Positions 1 through 7,460 of a stretch of 64,000 nt of DNA are shown in pieces. This stretch comes from Microbacterium sp. p3-SID336 (GTDB lineage Bacteria; Actinomycetota; Actinomycetes; Actinomycetales; Microbacteriaceae), in the NCBI RefSeq assembly GCF_025143365.1, contig NZ_JALXPE010000001.1, forward strand, positions 1 to 64,000, read 5' to 3'. The notes under the pieces are model-generated. The model ran no database searches and had not been told where the DNA came from. It was given only the letters and a program-made list of their open reading frames with translations. The position numbers and the translations under genes were made by a program. Within the stretch, counting starts at the first letter, position 1. Each line of letters begins with the position of its first letter.

Positions 1-1
1 G

Positions 2-487
2 TCCGCGGAGAGCGCGTCGGCGGAGCGCGCGTCGGCGAGCGGTGCCGATGCCGTCACGGATGCGGGCCGGTCACCCAGCACCGCCACCGTGCGCCTCGAC
101 CCCGAGCGCATGCCCGCCGTGCGAGTCGGCTACGCGCCCCAGCGGGACGGCGCGCCGGACGCGGGTGAGATCGTCTGGACCTGGGTGCCGTACGAGGAGA
201 ACGACGGCCGCGGCAAGGATCGCCCTGTGCTCGTGATCGGCCGGCAGTCCTCCGACCGCGTCTATGCCGTGCGGTTGACGAGCAAGGCGCACGATGGAGA
301 GCGCGACTACCTGTCGATCGGCAGCGGCCCCTGGGACGGGCAGGGGCGCGAGTCCTGGGTCGACATCGAGCAGCTCTACAGCGTGCACGAGCGGGGACTG
401 CGGCGGGAGGCCGCCGCGCTCGACCGTGCGCGCTACGACAGGGTCGCCGCTGCGCTGCAGCGCCGCTACGGCTGGGCCCAGGGCTGA
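2..487 (+). CDS. PemK/MazF-like toxin family protein (5' end outside window)
   Basis: The reading frame is open from base 2, so the gene very likely begins upstream; a GTG at 89 is the first in-window alternative. The N-terminal part is low-complexity Ala/Ser/Glu and probably disordered. The core from about GEIVWTWVPYEENDGRGKDR onward has the PemK/MazF look: an early Val-Trp-Val-Pro-Tyr strand, Lys-Asp-Arg-Pro-Val-Leu-Val-Ile, then a strand with a Ser-Lys pair, and a C-terminal helix ending RRYGW. MazF-type proteins are usually ribonucleases paired with an antitoxin. No antitoxin gene lies downstream, and the upstream side is not visible. Many actinobacterial solitary members have no tested toxicity, so toxin function is only inferred. 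Confidence 0.7.
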   Translation, partial: SAESASAERASASGADAVTDAGRSPSTATVRLDPERMPAVRVGYAPQRDGAPDAGEIVWTWVPYEENDGRGKDRPVLVIGRQSSDRVYAVRLTSKAHDGERDYLSIGSGPWDGQGRESWVDIEQLYSVHERGLRREAAALDRARYDRVAAALQRRYGWAQG

Positions 488-580
488 GCTACGGCGTCGC
501 GATCCGCGCGGCGCCAATCCGATGGGGCGCGGGCGCCGAACCTCTTGTGAGTCGCCGTCGGCGGCACCCAAGGAGGAATC

Positions 581-967
581 ATGCGTTTCATCCCCACCAA
601 GGTCCACGGAGTGCTCGACTACGTCGTCGGCGTCGCCCTGATCGCGGCACCCTGGCTGTTCGGCTTCGCAGGCATGGGCGGAGCGGCCGTCATCATCCCG
701 ATCGTGCTGGGCGTCGGGCTCATCGTCTACAGCCTCTTCACGAAGTACGAGTGGGGCCCGTTCGGCGTCATCCCGATGCCCGTGCACCTCGTCTTCGACA
801 TCGTCGCCAGCCTGTTCCTCGCGCTCTCGCCGTGGATCTTCGGTTTCGCGAACCAGGCACCCAACGTATGGCTTCCGCACGTGATCGTCGGGGCGGCGGT
901 CATCGTGGTCGTGCTGTTCTCCCAGCCGCAGCCGCAGGAGAGCCGTTCGAGCGTCCGCGCGGCCTGA
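581..967 (+). CDS. SPW-repeat membrane protein
   Basis: This 128-residue integral membrane protein has two copies of the SPW-type motif, APWLFGF near residues 23-29 and SPWIFGF near 83-89, each inside a hydrophobic helix. That duplicated pattern defines the SPW-repeat family (four helices built as two repeats). Predicted helices are roughly 11-30, 36-52, 68-88 and 99-114, followed by a short polar tail. An AGGAGG at 571-576 sits four bases before the ATG. The family has no established biochemical function. It stands alone, with the minus-strand genes starting downstream. Confidence 0.8.
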   Translation: MRFIPTKVHGVLDYVVGVALIAAPWLFGFAGMGGAAVIIPIVLGVGLIVYSLFTKYEWGPFGVIPMPVHLVFDIVASLFLALSPWIFGFANQAPNVWLPHVIVGAAVIVVVLFSQPQPQESRSSVRAA

Positions 968-1036
968 TCCGGACGCGACCACGGGCGGCCGGCTCTCGAA
1001 GCACGGCCGCCCGTCGTCGTCTGTGACGGAGACCTG

Positions 1037-1210
1037 CTAGTCCGCGTCGTCCGTGTCCGCGTCCTCGGTCGCCTCGGCGGTGTCGCCGACCTGCGCCGGC
1101 GGAAGGTCCTGCAGGAACTCGCGGTCCTTGTTCGGGTCGCCGCTCCCGTCGCCCGCGAGCGGGTCCTGGGCGCTGAGGTCGTCCGCGGGGATGTTCTCTC
1201 TGGCGTTCAT
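1037..1210 (-). CDS. small acidic protein of unknown function
   Basis: This is a 57-residue, strongly acidic protein (many Asp and Glu, C-terminus rich in Asp-Ala-Asp) with no Cys, no membrane segment and probable disorder. The ATG at 1210 is preceded on the minus strand by a GGAGAGGAG ribosome binding site. A longer minus-strand frame runs through it from far upstream, but that extension has no coding character. The good ribosome binding site is the main reason to accept the gene. No family is recognised. Confidence 0.6.
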   Translation of the reverse strand: MNARENIPADDLSAQDPLAGDGSGDPNKDREFLQDLPPAQVGDTAEATEDADTDDAD

Positions 1211-1317
1211 GTGCACTCCTCTCCGACGGACGCGAGGTGGTCCGTCGACGGCCATGCTCCCGCGGTCCTCCGTCGCCGGGACAGGCCCTGGTGCGAGTCC
1301 CCCCGCGGTGGTACGCC

Positions 1318-1746
1318 TCAGTCCCCGCGCAACGCGTCGCTGAGCCACCGGGCGTACAGCGCCCACGGGTCGCCGGCCCGGCGCAGTGCGGCGACGTGGG
1401 CACGAACCTCGCCGGTCAGGGTGAACCATTCGCCGCCCTCCCTGACGCTCGCGAACTCCCGGTGCCGTTGCTGCTCCACCGCCCGCCCGCCGCGCTCGAA
1501 CGCGAGCAGCTCGTGATGGCGGATGCTGGCGAGCCTCTGGCGCGGACGCCTGCTGGTCCCGATCTTCACGCGCTGGTCGTAGCGGATGTAGTAGACGACG
1601 TCGATACGGGGAAGCGGCAGCTCGGGATCGGGGGAGTCGCCGAAGCGCCAGCCGCAGACGGCGCAGTGCCACGCACCCGCCGTGCGCACACCGCGGGTCC
1701 CTCCGCAGAGAGCGCAGGGACCAGGTAGGAGAGGGGCGGGGGCCAC
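1318..1746 (-). CDS. zinc-finger plus GIY-YIG-like (T5orf172/MUG113) protein
   Basis: This 142-residue protein begins with a probable zinc knuckle made of C11-x2-C14 and C28-x2-C31. It is followed by a GIY-YIG-like fold: VVYYIRY near 50-56, then VKIGTS, an Arg-rich helix (RRPRQRL), and VEQQRHREF with a candidate metal-binding Glu near 91. GEWF follows near 105-108. Members of this family are predicted DNA-binding or nuclease proteins, often phage-related, but few have been tested. It starts with GTG; a TAGATT box lies exactly six bases upstream, suggesting a leaderless transcript. No partner gene is obvious. Confidence 0.65.
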   Translation of the reverse strand: MAPAPLLPGPCALCGGTRGVRTAGAWHCAVCGWRFGDSPDPELPLPRIDVVYYIRYDQRVKIGTSRRPRQRLASIRHHELLAFERGGRAVEQQRHREFASVREGGEWFTLTGEVRAHVAALRRAGDPWALYARWLSDALRGD

Positions 1747-1752
1747 GGCGTG

Positions 1753-1758
1753 AATCTA
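1753..1758 (-). promoter_or_regulatory. -10 box of leaderless start for the GIY-YIG-like gene
   Basis: TAGATT on the minus strand ends six bases before the GTG start at 1746, so transcription would begin at or next to the start codon. No ribosome binding site is present between them. Confidence 0.45.
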
Positions 1759-1891
1759 CCCCCACCCGCGGACAGAGGAGCACGTACTGTGCCCGTGCAG
1801 AAGGCGCGCCCCTGACGGCGGACGGCTGACAGCACGGCGCGCTCGTGTCAACCTCTCCCGTTCGCCCGCGCGGATTGCCAGACTCGGTCGT

Positions 1892-2854
1892 ATGGTCTTC
1901 ATCGGATTCCACGCCTCCCATGAGCAGATCCCGCCGAGCGCCCTTCTCGATGCCGTCATCGCGGCGGAGCGTGCGGGCTTCGACGGGGCCATGTGCTCCG
2001 ATCACCTGGCACCGTGGCTCCCCGAGCAGGGCGAGTCGGGGTTCGCCTTCAGCTGGATCGCCGCAGCGCTTGCGCGCACGCGCTTCCCGATCGGCATGGT
2101 CAACGCTCCAGGACAGCGCTATCATCCGGCGGTGGTCGCGCAGGCGTTCGCGACCCTGGAGGAGATGTTCCCCGGAAGGTTCTGGGCGGCCCTGGGCAGC
2201 GGCGAGGCCATGAACGAGCACGTGACCGGTGACCCCTGGCCGCCGAAGGACGTCCGCACCGCCCGGCTGGGGGAGACCGTCCAGGTCATCCGCCGGCTGC
2301 TCGCGGGGGAGGAGGTCAGCCACGACGGGCTCGTGCGCGTGCATCGGGCACGGGTGTGGAGCCGTCCATCGCAGCCGCCGCCGCTGTTCGCCACCGCCGT
2401 GAGCCCGGAGACCGCCGCGTGGGCGGCGTCCTGGGCCGAGGGCCTCGCCACGGTCGCGCAGGAGCCTGCAGCGCTGCGTCGTGTCATCGACGCGTACCGG
2501 TCGGCGGGCGGGCGGGGGCCGTGCATCCTCCAGGTGCACCTGAGCTGGGCGGTCTCGGACGCTGAGGCGCTCCGTATCGCTCGCGAACAGTGGCGCCAGG
2601 GGGTCCTCACGCCGCCCGTCACCTGGGATCTCGAGCAGCCAGAGGAGTTCATCGCGGCGGTGGGCGACGTCGATGACGATGCGCTGCGCGCAGCCGTGCT
2701 CGTCGACCACGACGTGCGCTCTCTCGCCGCGCGGATCGCCGACCTCGTGCGGCTTGGCTTCGACCGCGTCTACCTGCACCACGTCGGAAGCGAGCAGTCC
2801 GGGTTCCTGGCAGTCGCGTCCGAACTCATCCCGGCCGTGAAGGAGCTCGCATGA
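1892..2854 (+). CDS. LLM-class flavin-dependent oxidoreductase
   Basis: This is a 320-residue TIM-barrel oxidoreductase of the luciferase-like monooxygenase superfamily. Typical features are the N-terminal GFHASHEQIPP strand, a Ser-Asp-His-Leu after the second strand, the GRFWAALGSGEAMNE segment near 90-105 and a C-terminal flavin/cofactor region. It resembles the subgroup described as probable non-F420 flavin oxidoreductases. There is no ribosome binding site; a CAGACT box seven bases before the ATG may give a leaderless mRNA. Its stop overlaps the next gene by four bases (ATGA), so it is translationally coupled to the trehalose-synthase-like enzyme. Substrate is unknown. Confidence 0.8.
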   Translation: MVFIGFHASHEQIPPSALLDAVIAAERAGFDGAMCSDHLAPWLPEQGESGFAFSWIAAALARTRFPIGMVNAPGQRYHPAVVAQAFATLEEMFPGRFWAALGSGEAMNEHVTGDPWPPKDVRTARLGETVQVIRRLLAGEEVSHDGLVRVHRARVWSRPSQPPPLFATAVSPETAAWAASWAEGLATVAQEPAALRRVIDAYRSAGGRGPCILQVHLSWAVSDAEALRIAREQWRQGVLTPPVTWDLEQPEEFIAAVGDVDDDALRAAVLVDHDVRSLAARIADLVRLGFDRVYLHHVGSEQSGFLAVASELIPAVKELA

Positions 2855-4515
2855 AGATCACCGACACCAGCGACCTGTGGTGGAAGACGGCCGTCGTCTA
2901 CTGCCTCGACGTCGAGACGTTCCTCGACACCGACGGCGACGGGGTGGGCGACCTTCGCGGCCTCGCCCAGCGGATCGACTACCTCTCGCAGCTCGGGGTG
3001 ACGTGCCTGTGGCTGATGCCGTTCTACCCGACGCCCGACCTCGACGACGGGTACGACGTCAGTGACTTCTATGGGATCGATCCGCGGCTCGGCAACCACG
3101 GCGACCTGGTCGAGGTGATCCGCACCGCGCGGGACCGTGGGATCCGCGTGATCGTGGACCTCGTGGTCAATCACACCTCCGACCGGCATCCGTGGTTCCG
3201 CGCGGCGCTCCGGAGCGTGGACTCCCCGTATCGCGACTACTACGTCTGGCGGGATGATGCGCCGCCCAAGGGGCAGAAGAACGCGGTGTTCCCCGGTCAG
3301 GCCGACGGCATCTGGACCAAGGACGAGAAGTCGGGGCAGTGGTACCAGCACAGCTTCTACGAGCACCAGCCCGACCTGAACGTCGCTAATCCTGCCGTGC
3401 GCGACGAGATCGCCAAGGTGATCGGGTTCTGGCTTCAGCTCGGCATCTCCGGGTTCCGCGTCGACGCGGTGCCGTTCTTCCTGGAGATCCCGAAGACCGC
3501 GGACGTGCCCGAGCCGCACGAGCTGCTCAGAGACATCCGCCGATTCCTGCAGCGGCGCTCCAGCGAGGCCGTGCTGCTCGGCGAGGTGAACCTGCCGTAC
3601 GCCGACCAGGTCGCGTACTTCGGCGGCACGGACGGCGACGAGCTGACGATGCAGTTCGACTTCATCGCGATGCAGGCGTTCTACCTCTCGCTCGCCCGGC
3701 GTGACCCGGCTCCGCTCGTGACCGCGTTGCGGGCGCGGCCGTCCCTCGGCCCTGAGGTGCAGTGGGCGAACTTCCTCCGCAACCATGACGAGCTCACGCT
3801 GGACAAGCTCACCGACGCGGAGCGCCAGGAGGTGTTCGACGCGTTCGCGCCCGACGAGCGGCAGCGCGTGTTCGGACGAGGGATCACCCGACGGCTGCCG
3901 CCGATGCTGGAGGGCGACCCCCGCCGCATCCGCATGGCCTACAGCCTGCTCTTCACGCTGCCGGGGACGCCCGTGCTGTTCTACGGCGAGGAGATCGGAA
4001 TGGGGGAGAACATCGACATCGAGGGCAGGGAGTCGGTGCGCACGCCCATGCAGTGGTCCGCCGACCGCAACGGCGGCTTCTCCGACGCCGCGCCGTCACG
4101 GCTCGTGTCGAAGCCGCCGTCGGACGGGTATGCGCCTGCGCACGTCAATGCGGCGGATCAGCTGGAGGACCGCGGCTCGCTGCTGCACTTCGTCCGCGAG
4201 CTGACGGCGCGCTACCGCGTGTCGCCCGAGCTCGGCTGGGGCGAGTTCCGCGTGATCGACCAGCCGGTCGCCGCGCTGCTCGTGCATTCGCTGCAATCCG
4301 ACCTCGGCAGGACGATCGCCGTGCACAACTTCGCGGAGTCCCCGGCGACCACCGCGTTCCGGCTGGAGGACGAGCCGGCGGGGACGGCGCTGGTCGACCT
4401 CCTCGCCGCGCAGCGACTGCCGCTCGGCGACGACGGGCGGGTGGAGCTGGAGGTTCCGGGCTACGGATACCGCTGGCTGCGGGTGTCTCGCCCGGGCGAC
4501 GGCCGCATCCTCTGA
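2851..4515 (+). CDS. trehalose-synthase-like GH13 alpha-amylase family enzyme
   Basis: This 554-residue GH13 enzyme has a clear (beta/alpha)8 barrel. Region I is DLVVNH (103-108), the probable nucleophile is D205 in GFRVDAVP, the acid/base is E245 in LLGEVN, and the third carboxylate is D313 in NHDE. The N-terminal DGDGVGDLRGL and MPFYPTPDLDDGYDV resemble trehalose synthase (maltose alpha-D-glucosyltransferase, TreS). The C-terminal 90 residues form the usual beta-sandwich domain, and there is no fused maltokinase domain. Actinobacteria use TreS to interconvert maltose and trehalose; the exact activity here is inferred. It is coupled by a 4-base overlap to the upstream LLM oxidoreductase. Confidence 0.82.
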   Translation: MKITDTSDLWWKTAVVYCLDVETFLDTDGDGVGDLRGLAQRIDYLSQLGVTCLWLMPFYPTPDLDDGYDVSDFYGIDPRLGNHGDLVEVIRTARDRGIRVIVDLVVNHTSDRHPWFRAALRSVDSPYRDYYVWRDDAPPKGQKNAVFPGQADGIWTKDEKSGQWYQHSFYEHQPDLNVANPAVRDEIAKVIGFWLQLGISGFRVDAVPFFLEIPKTADVPEPHELLRDIRRFLQRRSSEAVLLGEVNLPYADQVAYFGGTDGDELTMQFDFIAMQAFYLSLARRDPAPLVTALRARPSLGPEVQWANFLRNHDELTLDKLTDAERQEVFDAFAPDERQRVFGRGITRRLPPMLEGDPRRIRMAYSLLFTLPGTPVLFYGEEIGMGENIDIEGRESVRTPMQWSADRNGGFSDAAPSRLVSKPPSDGYAPAHVNAADQLEDRGSLLHFVRELTARYRVSPELGWGEFRVIDQPVAALLVHSLQSDLGRTIAVHNFAESPATTAFRLEDEPAGTALVDLLAAQRLPLGDDGRVELEVPGYGYRWLRVSRPGDGRIL

Positions 4516-4659
4516 CCTCAGGCCGCGGTCAGCGAGTTCATCGGCAGACCCGTCTGCTCGCAAGGCGCATGTGCCGATTGTGCGGCCACCTCGCGAGCCC
4601 CTAGCGTGGGCAACGCCGCTTGATCCTTCGTGCTGAAGTGATGAACAGGAGTTCTCCCG

Positions 4660-5469
4660 TTGACCATTGCCCTCACTCACGTCGCCGGTCGCGTCGGCGA
4701 TCACAACGACCTCGCCATGCATGCCACGCCACTTCTCGCCGAAGTGCTGTCGCAGCGACTCGGGGTGGCCCCGGAAGTTCTCGGTGAATCCGAGCCCGCG
4801 CTCGCGGTGAACTGGGATGAAGAACTCGCGGCGGCGACGCCGCTCCTCCAGCGACTCGCTGCGCGATACGAAGAGCTCTTCGTGAAGCAGGAGACGCCGG
4901 TGACCGTTCTGAGTCGGTGTGCGCCGGCACTGGCCACGCTGCCTGTCGTCGCTCGCCATCGACCGGACGCCGTGGTGATCTGGTTCGATGCGCACGCCGA
5001 CCTCAACACGCCGGAGAACACGGCCACCGGATACCTGGGAGGCCTCGCGCTGTCCGGGCCACTGGGGCTCTGGGAATCCGGATTCGGTGCAGGGCTTGCG
5101 ATGCAGAACGCGATCCTCGTCGGAACCCGAGATCTCGACGAGCCCGAACAGCGACTGGTGGACGACGGCCTCATTCGCCTTGTGCCCGTCGCCGGGGGGA
5201 TGGCAGAGGAACTCCGGCTCGCGGTGGCGGGCCTGCCGGTCTACGTCCATCTCGACTGCGACGTCCTCGAACCACGGACAGTGCCTACCGACTATCTGGT
5301 CCCGGGCGGCATGACCCTCGACCAGCTGCGAGCGTGCGCTGAGGTCCTCGCGGAAAGCGAAGTGGTCGGCATCGAGATCGGGGAGCTGGAGATCGGGGAG
5401 GACGCAGCCGATACGGCTCCGTCGCGAATGCTCGCCTCCGCGTTGGAGCCGCTGCTGCGCGCAGCATGA
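4660..5469 (+). CDS. arginase/agmatinase family protein with variant metal site
   Basis: This 269-residue ureohydrolase-fold protein retains most metal ligands: D110-x-H112-x-D114 in WFDAHAD, and D199-x-D201 in LDCDVLEP. Where arginases have Gly-Gly-Asp-His it shows SRCAPAL, with C87 in place of the first Mn-binding His, so one of the two metals may bind differently or not at all. Substrate (arginine, agmatine, formiminoglutamate or other) cannot be told. The start is an unusual TTG at 4660, supported by AGGAG about ten bases upstream; no in-frame ATG fits better. A TAGCGT box near 4602 could be its -10. Confidence 0.75.
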   Translation: MTIALTHVAGRVGDHNDLAMHATPLLAEVLSQRLGVAPEVLGESEPALAVNWDEELAAATPLLQRLAARYEELFVKQETPVTVLSRCAPALATLPVVARHRPDAVVIWFDAHADLNTPENTATGYLGGLALSGPLGLWESGFGAGLAMQNAILVGTRDLDEPEQRLVDDGLIRLVPVAGGMAEELRLAVAGLPVYVHLDCDVLEPRTVPTDYLVPGGMTLDQLRACAEVLAESEVVGIEIGELEIGEDAADTAPSRMLASALEPLLRAA

Positions 5470-5489
5470 CCGCCGGGAGAAAGGAAGAA

Positions 5490-5510
5490 CCCCCTGGCCG
5501 TGCCAGGGGG
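5490..5510 (-). terminator. intrinsic terminator between arginase-family gene and tRNA-Val
   Basis: A 9-bp GC-rich stem (CCCCCTGGC paired with GCCAGGGGG, 3-base loop) is followed on the minus strand by TTCTTCCTTT. It lies just after the 3' end of tRNA-Val(CAC) and can serve both convergent units. Confidence 0.75.
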
Positions 5511-5513
5511 TGG

Positions 5514-5589
5514 TGGTGGGCGATACCGGACTCGAACCGATGACCTCTTCCGTGTGAAGGAAGCGCGCTACCAACTGCGCCAATCGCCC
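5514..5589 (-). tRNA. tRNA-Val (anticodon CAC)
   Basis: Reading the minus strand, the acceptor GGGCGAT pairs with ATCGCCC. The anticodon stem CTTCC/GGAAG encloses loop TTCACAC (anticodon CAC), and the T-arm carries TTCGAGT. Discriminator A is followed by an encoded CCA. Body and arms match the nearby tRNA-Val(GAC), so the two are paralogous isoacceptors in opposite orientation. Confidence 0.95.
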
Positions 5590-5612
5590 ATACCCGCGGG
5601 GTACGTCAACCG

Positions 5613-5618
5613 ATACTA
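5613..5618 (-). promoter_or_regulatory. -10 box of tRNA-Val(CAC)
   Basis: TAGTAT on the minus strand lies 24 bases upstream of the mature tRNA 5' end. No good -35 hexamer at 17 bases is visible. Confidence 0.5.
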
Positions 5619-5678
5619 CCCGACGCCTGAGGGCTCTGATGACCACTCGGTGAGACACGCGCGAGATTCCGTGCGGGT

Positions 5679-5707
5679 TTGGCGGAGCGCCGATCATCGG
5701 CTAATGT
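5679..5707 (+). promoter_or_regulatory. promoter of the tRNA-Gly/Cys/Val cluster
   Basis: TTGGCG (-35) and TAATGT (-10) are separated by exactly 17 bases, with the predicted start about 28 bases before tRNA-Gly. This is the best -35/-10 pair in the window. Confidence 0.7.
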
Positions 5708-5740
5708 TTCATGAGTGCCCGGGACAACCGGGAACGAAAT

Positions 5741-5813
5741 GCGGATGTAGCGCAGTTGGTAGCGCACAACCTTGCCAAGGTTGGGGTCGCGAGTTCGAGT
5801 CTCGTCATCCGCT
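5741..5813 (+). tRNA. tRNA-Gly (anticodon GCC)
   Basis: Acceptor GCGGATG pairs with CATCCGC, the anticodon stem CAACC/GGTTG encloses loop TTGCCAA (anticodon GCC), and the T-loop is TTCGAGT. Discriminator is T; CCA is not encoded. It is the first gene of a three-tRNA plus-strand cluster. Confidence 0.95.
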
Positions 5814-5865
5814 CGAGTGCAGTAGATCTTCTCGAAGATCGGCAGCACGTGGGGTCAATCCACAC

Positions 5866-5936
5866 GGTGGCGTGGCCGAGCGGCTAGGCACCGGCCTGCA
5901 AAGCCGTTTACACGGGTTCGAATCCCGTCGCCACCT
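5866..5936 (+). tRNA. tRNA-Cys (anticodon GCA)
   Basis: Acceptor GGTGGCG pairs with CGCCACC, the anticodon loop CTGCAAA carries GCA, and the T-arm is GGGTTCGAATCCC. Discriminator is T; CCA is not encoded. A small stem-loop (GATCTTC/GAAGATC, 5825-5840) lies between it and tRNA-Gly and may be a processing element. Confidence 0.95.
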
Positions 5937-5963
5937 CACGGGAAAACTGAATAGCCCCAACGG

Positions 5964-6038
5964 GCGCGATTGGCGCAGCGGTAGCGCGCTTCCCTGACAC
6001 GGAAGAGGTCACTGGTTCGATCCCAGTATCGCGCACCA
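5964..6038 (+). tRNA. tRNA-Val (anticodon GAC)
   Basis: Acceptor GCGCGAT pairs with ATCGCGC, anticodon stem CTTCC/GGAAG encloses loop CTGACAC (anticodon GAC), and the T-loop is TTCGATC. Discriminator A is followed by encoded CCA at 6036-6038. It is the last gene of the cluster, with a terminator right after. Confidence 0.95.
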
Positions 6039-6045
6039 CCTGAAA

Positions 6046-6068
6046 CCCCCGGGATACCCGGGGGTTTT
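6046..6068 (+). terminator. intrinsic terminator of the tRNA cluster
   Basis: An 8-bp stem, CCCCCGGG with CCCGGGGG around a 3-base loop, is followed directly by TTTT. It begins 8 bases after the CCA of tRNA-Val(GAC). Confidence 0.85.
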
Positions 6069-6190
6069 CTGCTGTCTGGGTGGCTTGGCACGTGCGTCGC
6101 GGAGCGGTTCGCGCCGGCTCGCGCCGCTCCTGCCACAATGACCGGAGTCGCGCTGCACCGTCAGCGCTTTCCTGAACCACAGAGAGCGCC

Positions 6191-6679
6191 ATGAACAACG
6201 TCTATGAATCCCTGGCGGAGTTGGTGACGGCGGGGGCGGCGATCATCGCCGTCGTTCTCAGCATCGCCGCGTTCACCATCGCACGCCGCTCGGAGCGACG
6301 GCACCTGTTCGTCCAGATCCACGAGCTGCTGACGAGCCCCGAGTCGCAGGCGGGACGACGCCTTCTTCACGACGCGAAGGACGCGAGGGAGCTCGATCGC
6401 CTGCGCAGGAAGAGGGATCCGAGGGAGTACGACCTGATCAACCGCGCGGTGAGCCAGTTCAACACCCTCGCGCTCTATGCGCGGCACGGCTACCTCCCGC
6501 TGGAGATGGCGAAGCTGCAGTGGGCGGACACCATTGTCCGGTCCTGGCCGCGGATCGAGGTGTATCTCCTCTGGCGCCGCAAGGCGCACGCGGCGCCGGC
6601 ACTCTGGGAAGACCTCGTGTGGTTCGCCCAGGAGTGCGGTGCACCCGTGAGGGCCGATCTGCGCGAGCGGCGAGCCTGA
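6191..6679 (+). CDS. DUF4760-like single-pass membrane protein
   Basis: This 162-residue protein has one N-terminal transmembrane helix (about 10-31, VTAGAAIIAVVLSIAAF), followed by a basic ERRHLF segment and a helical cytoplasmic domain rich in Arg and Leu. The overall pattern (short N-terminal anchor, then a helical domain with a conserved aromatic C-terminal third) resembles DUF4760 proteins. Function is unknown. The ribosome binding site is weak (GAGAG), and CACAAT near 6134 could be the -10. It is convergent with the DUF4383 gene across a long terminator hairpin. Confidence 0.65.
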   Translation: MNNVYESLAELVTAGAAIIAVVLSIAAFTIARRSERRHLFVQIHELLTSPESQAGRRLLHDAKDARELDRLRRKRDPREYDLINRAVSQFNTLALYARHGYLPLEMAKLQWADTIVRSWPRIEVYLLWRRKAHAAPALWEDLVWFAQECGAPVRADLRERRA

Positions 6680-6754
6680 CCGGGACTCGTTGCCGAGCGT
6701 GACCTGTCCGGGCGCGCATTCCTTCTCCGAGCAGCGGATCCGCCATCCCGCGCG

Positions 6755-6787
6755 CCACGAGACCCCGGAAGACCCGGGGTCTCGTGG
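6755..6787. terminator. bidirectional hairpin terminator between convergent genes
   Basis: A perfect 14-bp stem (CCACGAGACCCCGG with CCGGGGTCTCGTGG, 5-base loop) sits between the stop codons of the DUF4760-like and DUF4383 genes. No U-tract follows, as is common in high-GC actinobacteria. Confidence 0.7.
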
Positions 6788-6796
6788 CTCGGACGG

Positions 6797-7270
6797 TCAG
6801 GCGCGTGCGCGGTGAGCGCCGTTCTCCGGCACGCGCGGCTCACGGCTCACGAAGATGCCGAGCAGCACCATGCCCACCGCGAGGCCGAGGTGCAGCCAGT
6901 TGTCGGCGTTGTTCACCGGCAGGAAGTTCAGCTGGTCGTTGCCGACCGCGATCAGTCCGTAGAGCCACACGACGAGGTAGGCGAGGCCACCGATGATCAG
7001 GTACAGGCGCGAGGCGCGGGCGGACGCGGCGAGCGCGATGCCCCCGACGGCGAACAGCAGATGCACGATGTTGTGCAGCACCGACACCTGGAAGACGCCG
7101 AGCAGCAGCGCCTCGGAGCCGGCTCCGGCGCCGTGGAGGTGCTCGGCGGAATGGGTGACGCCGGGGATGAACCCGGCGATGCCCACGATCAGGAAGACGA
7201 TGCCGACGATCAGGGCGGTCTTCTGGATCGGAGTCTGGGCGTAACGGGTCGTGCGGGCGGTGTCGGTCAT
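6797..7270 (-). CDS. DUF4383 membrane protein
   Basis: This is a 157-residue protein with four hydrophobic helices (about 19-38, 54-80, 87-108 and 127-143). Family traits are the FIPGVTHSAEHLH segment after helix 1, the LLGVFQVSVLHNIVHLLFAVGGI core and the NADNWLHLGLAVGMV C-terminal helix, which together identify DUF4383. The ATG at 7270 has a GGAGG ribosome binding site; a longer frame running further upstream on this strand is not credible. The function of the family is unknown. It is divergent from the DUF6098 gene. Confidence 0.85.
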   Translation of the reverse strand: MTDTARTTRYAQTPIQKTALIVGIVFLIVGIAGFIPGVTHSAEHLHGAGAGSEALLLGVFQVSVLHNIVHLLFAVGGIALAASARASRLYLIIGGLAYLVVWLYGLIAVGNDQLNFLPVNNADNWLHLGLAVGMVLLGIFVSREPRVPENGAHRARA

Positions 7271-7448
7271 GGTCCCTCCAGGTGTGAGCGTTTGCCCGAC
7301 GGTAGAGGTCGCTGTGGAGCGCCTGAGAGCCCATTGACGCCGCGCGCGCCGACGAGTAGCTTCGCGTGCCCGCGTACATCTCGTGTCTCGCGACGGGGCG
7401 CTTCTCGCGCCGATTGTCAATCCCATCCCGGCGTCGATACCGGGTTCG

Positions 7449-7454
7449 TACCCT
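7449..7454 (+). promoter_or_regulatory. -10 box of leaderless DUF6098 gene
   Basis: TACCCT ends exactly six bases before the ATG at 7461, with no ribosome binding site between them. Confidence 0.45.
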
Positions 7455-7460
7455 CGTGCC

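Noticed and set aside
5825..5840. Stem-loop GATCTTC/GAAGATC between tRNA-Gly and tRNA-Cys as an attachment site or regulator
   Set aside because: It has only a 2-base loop, no integrase nearby and no flanking repeat of a tRNA end; at most a processing hairpin.
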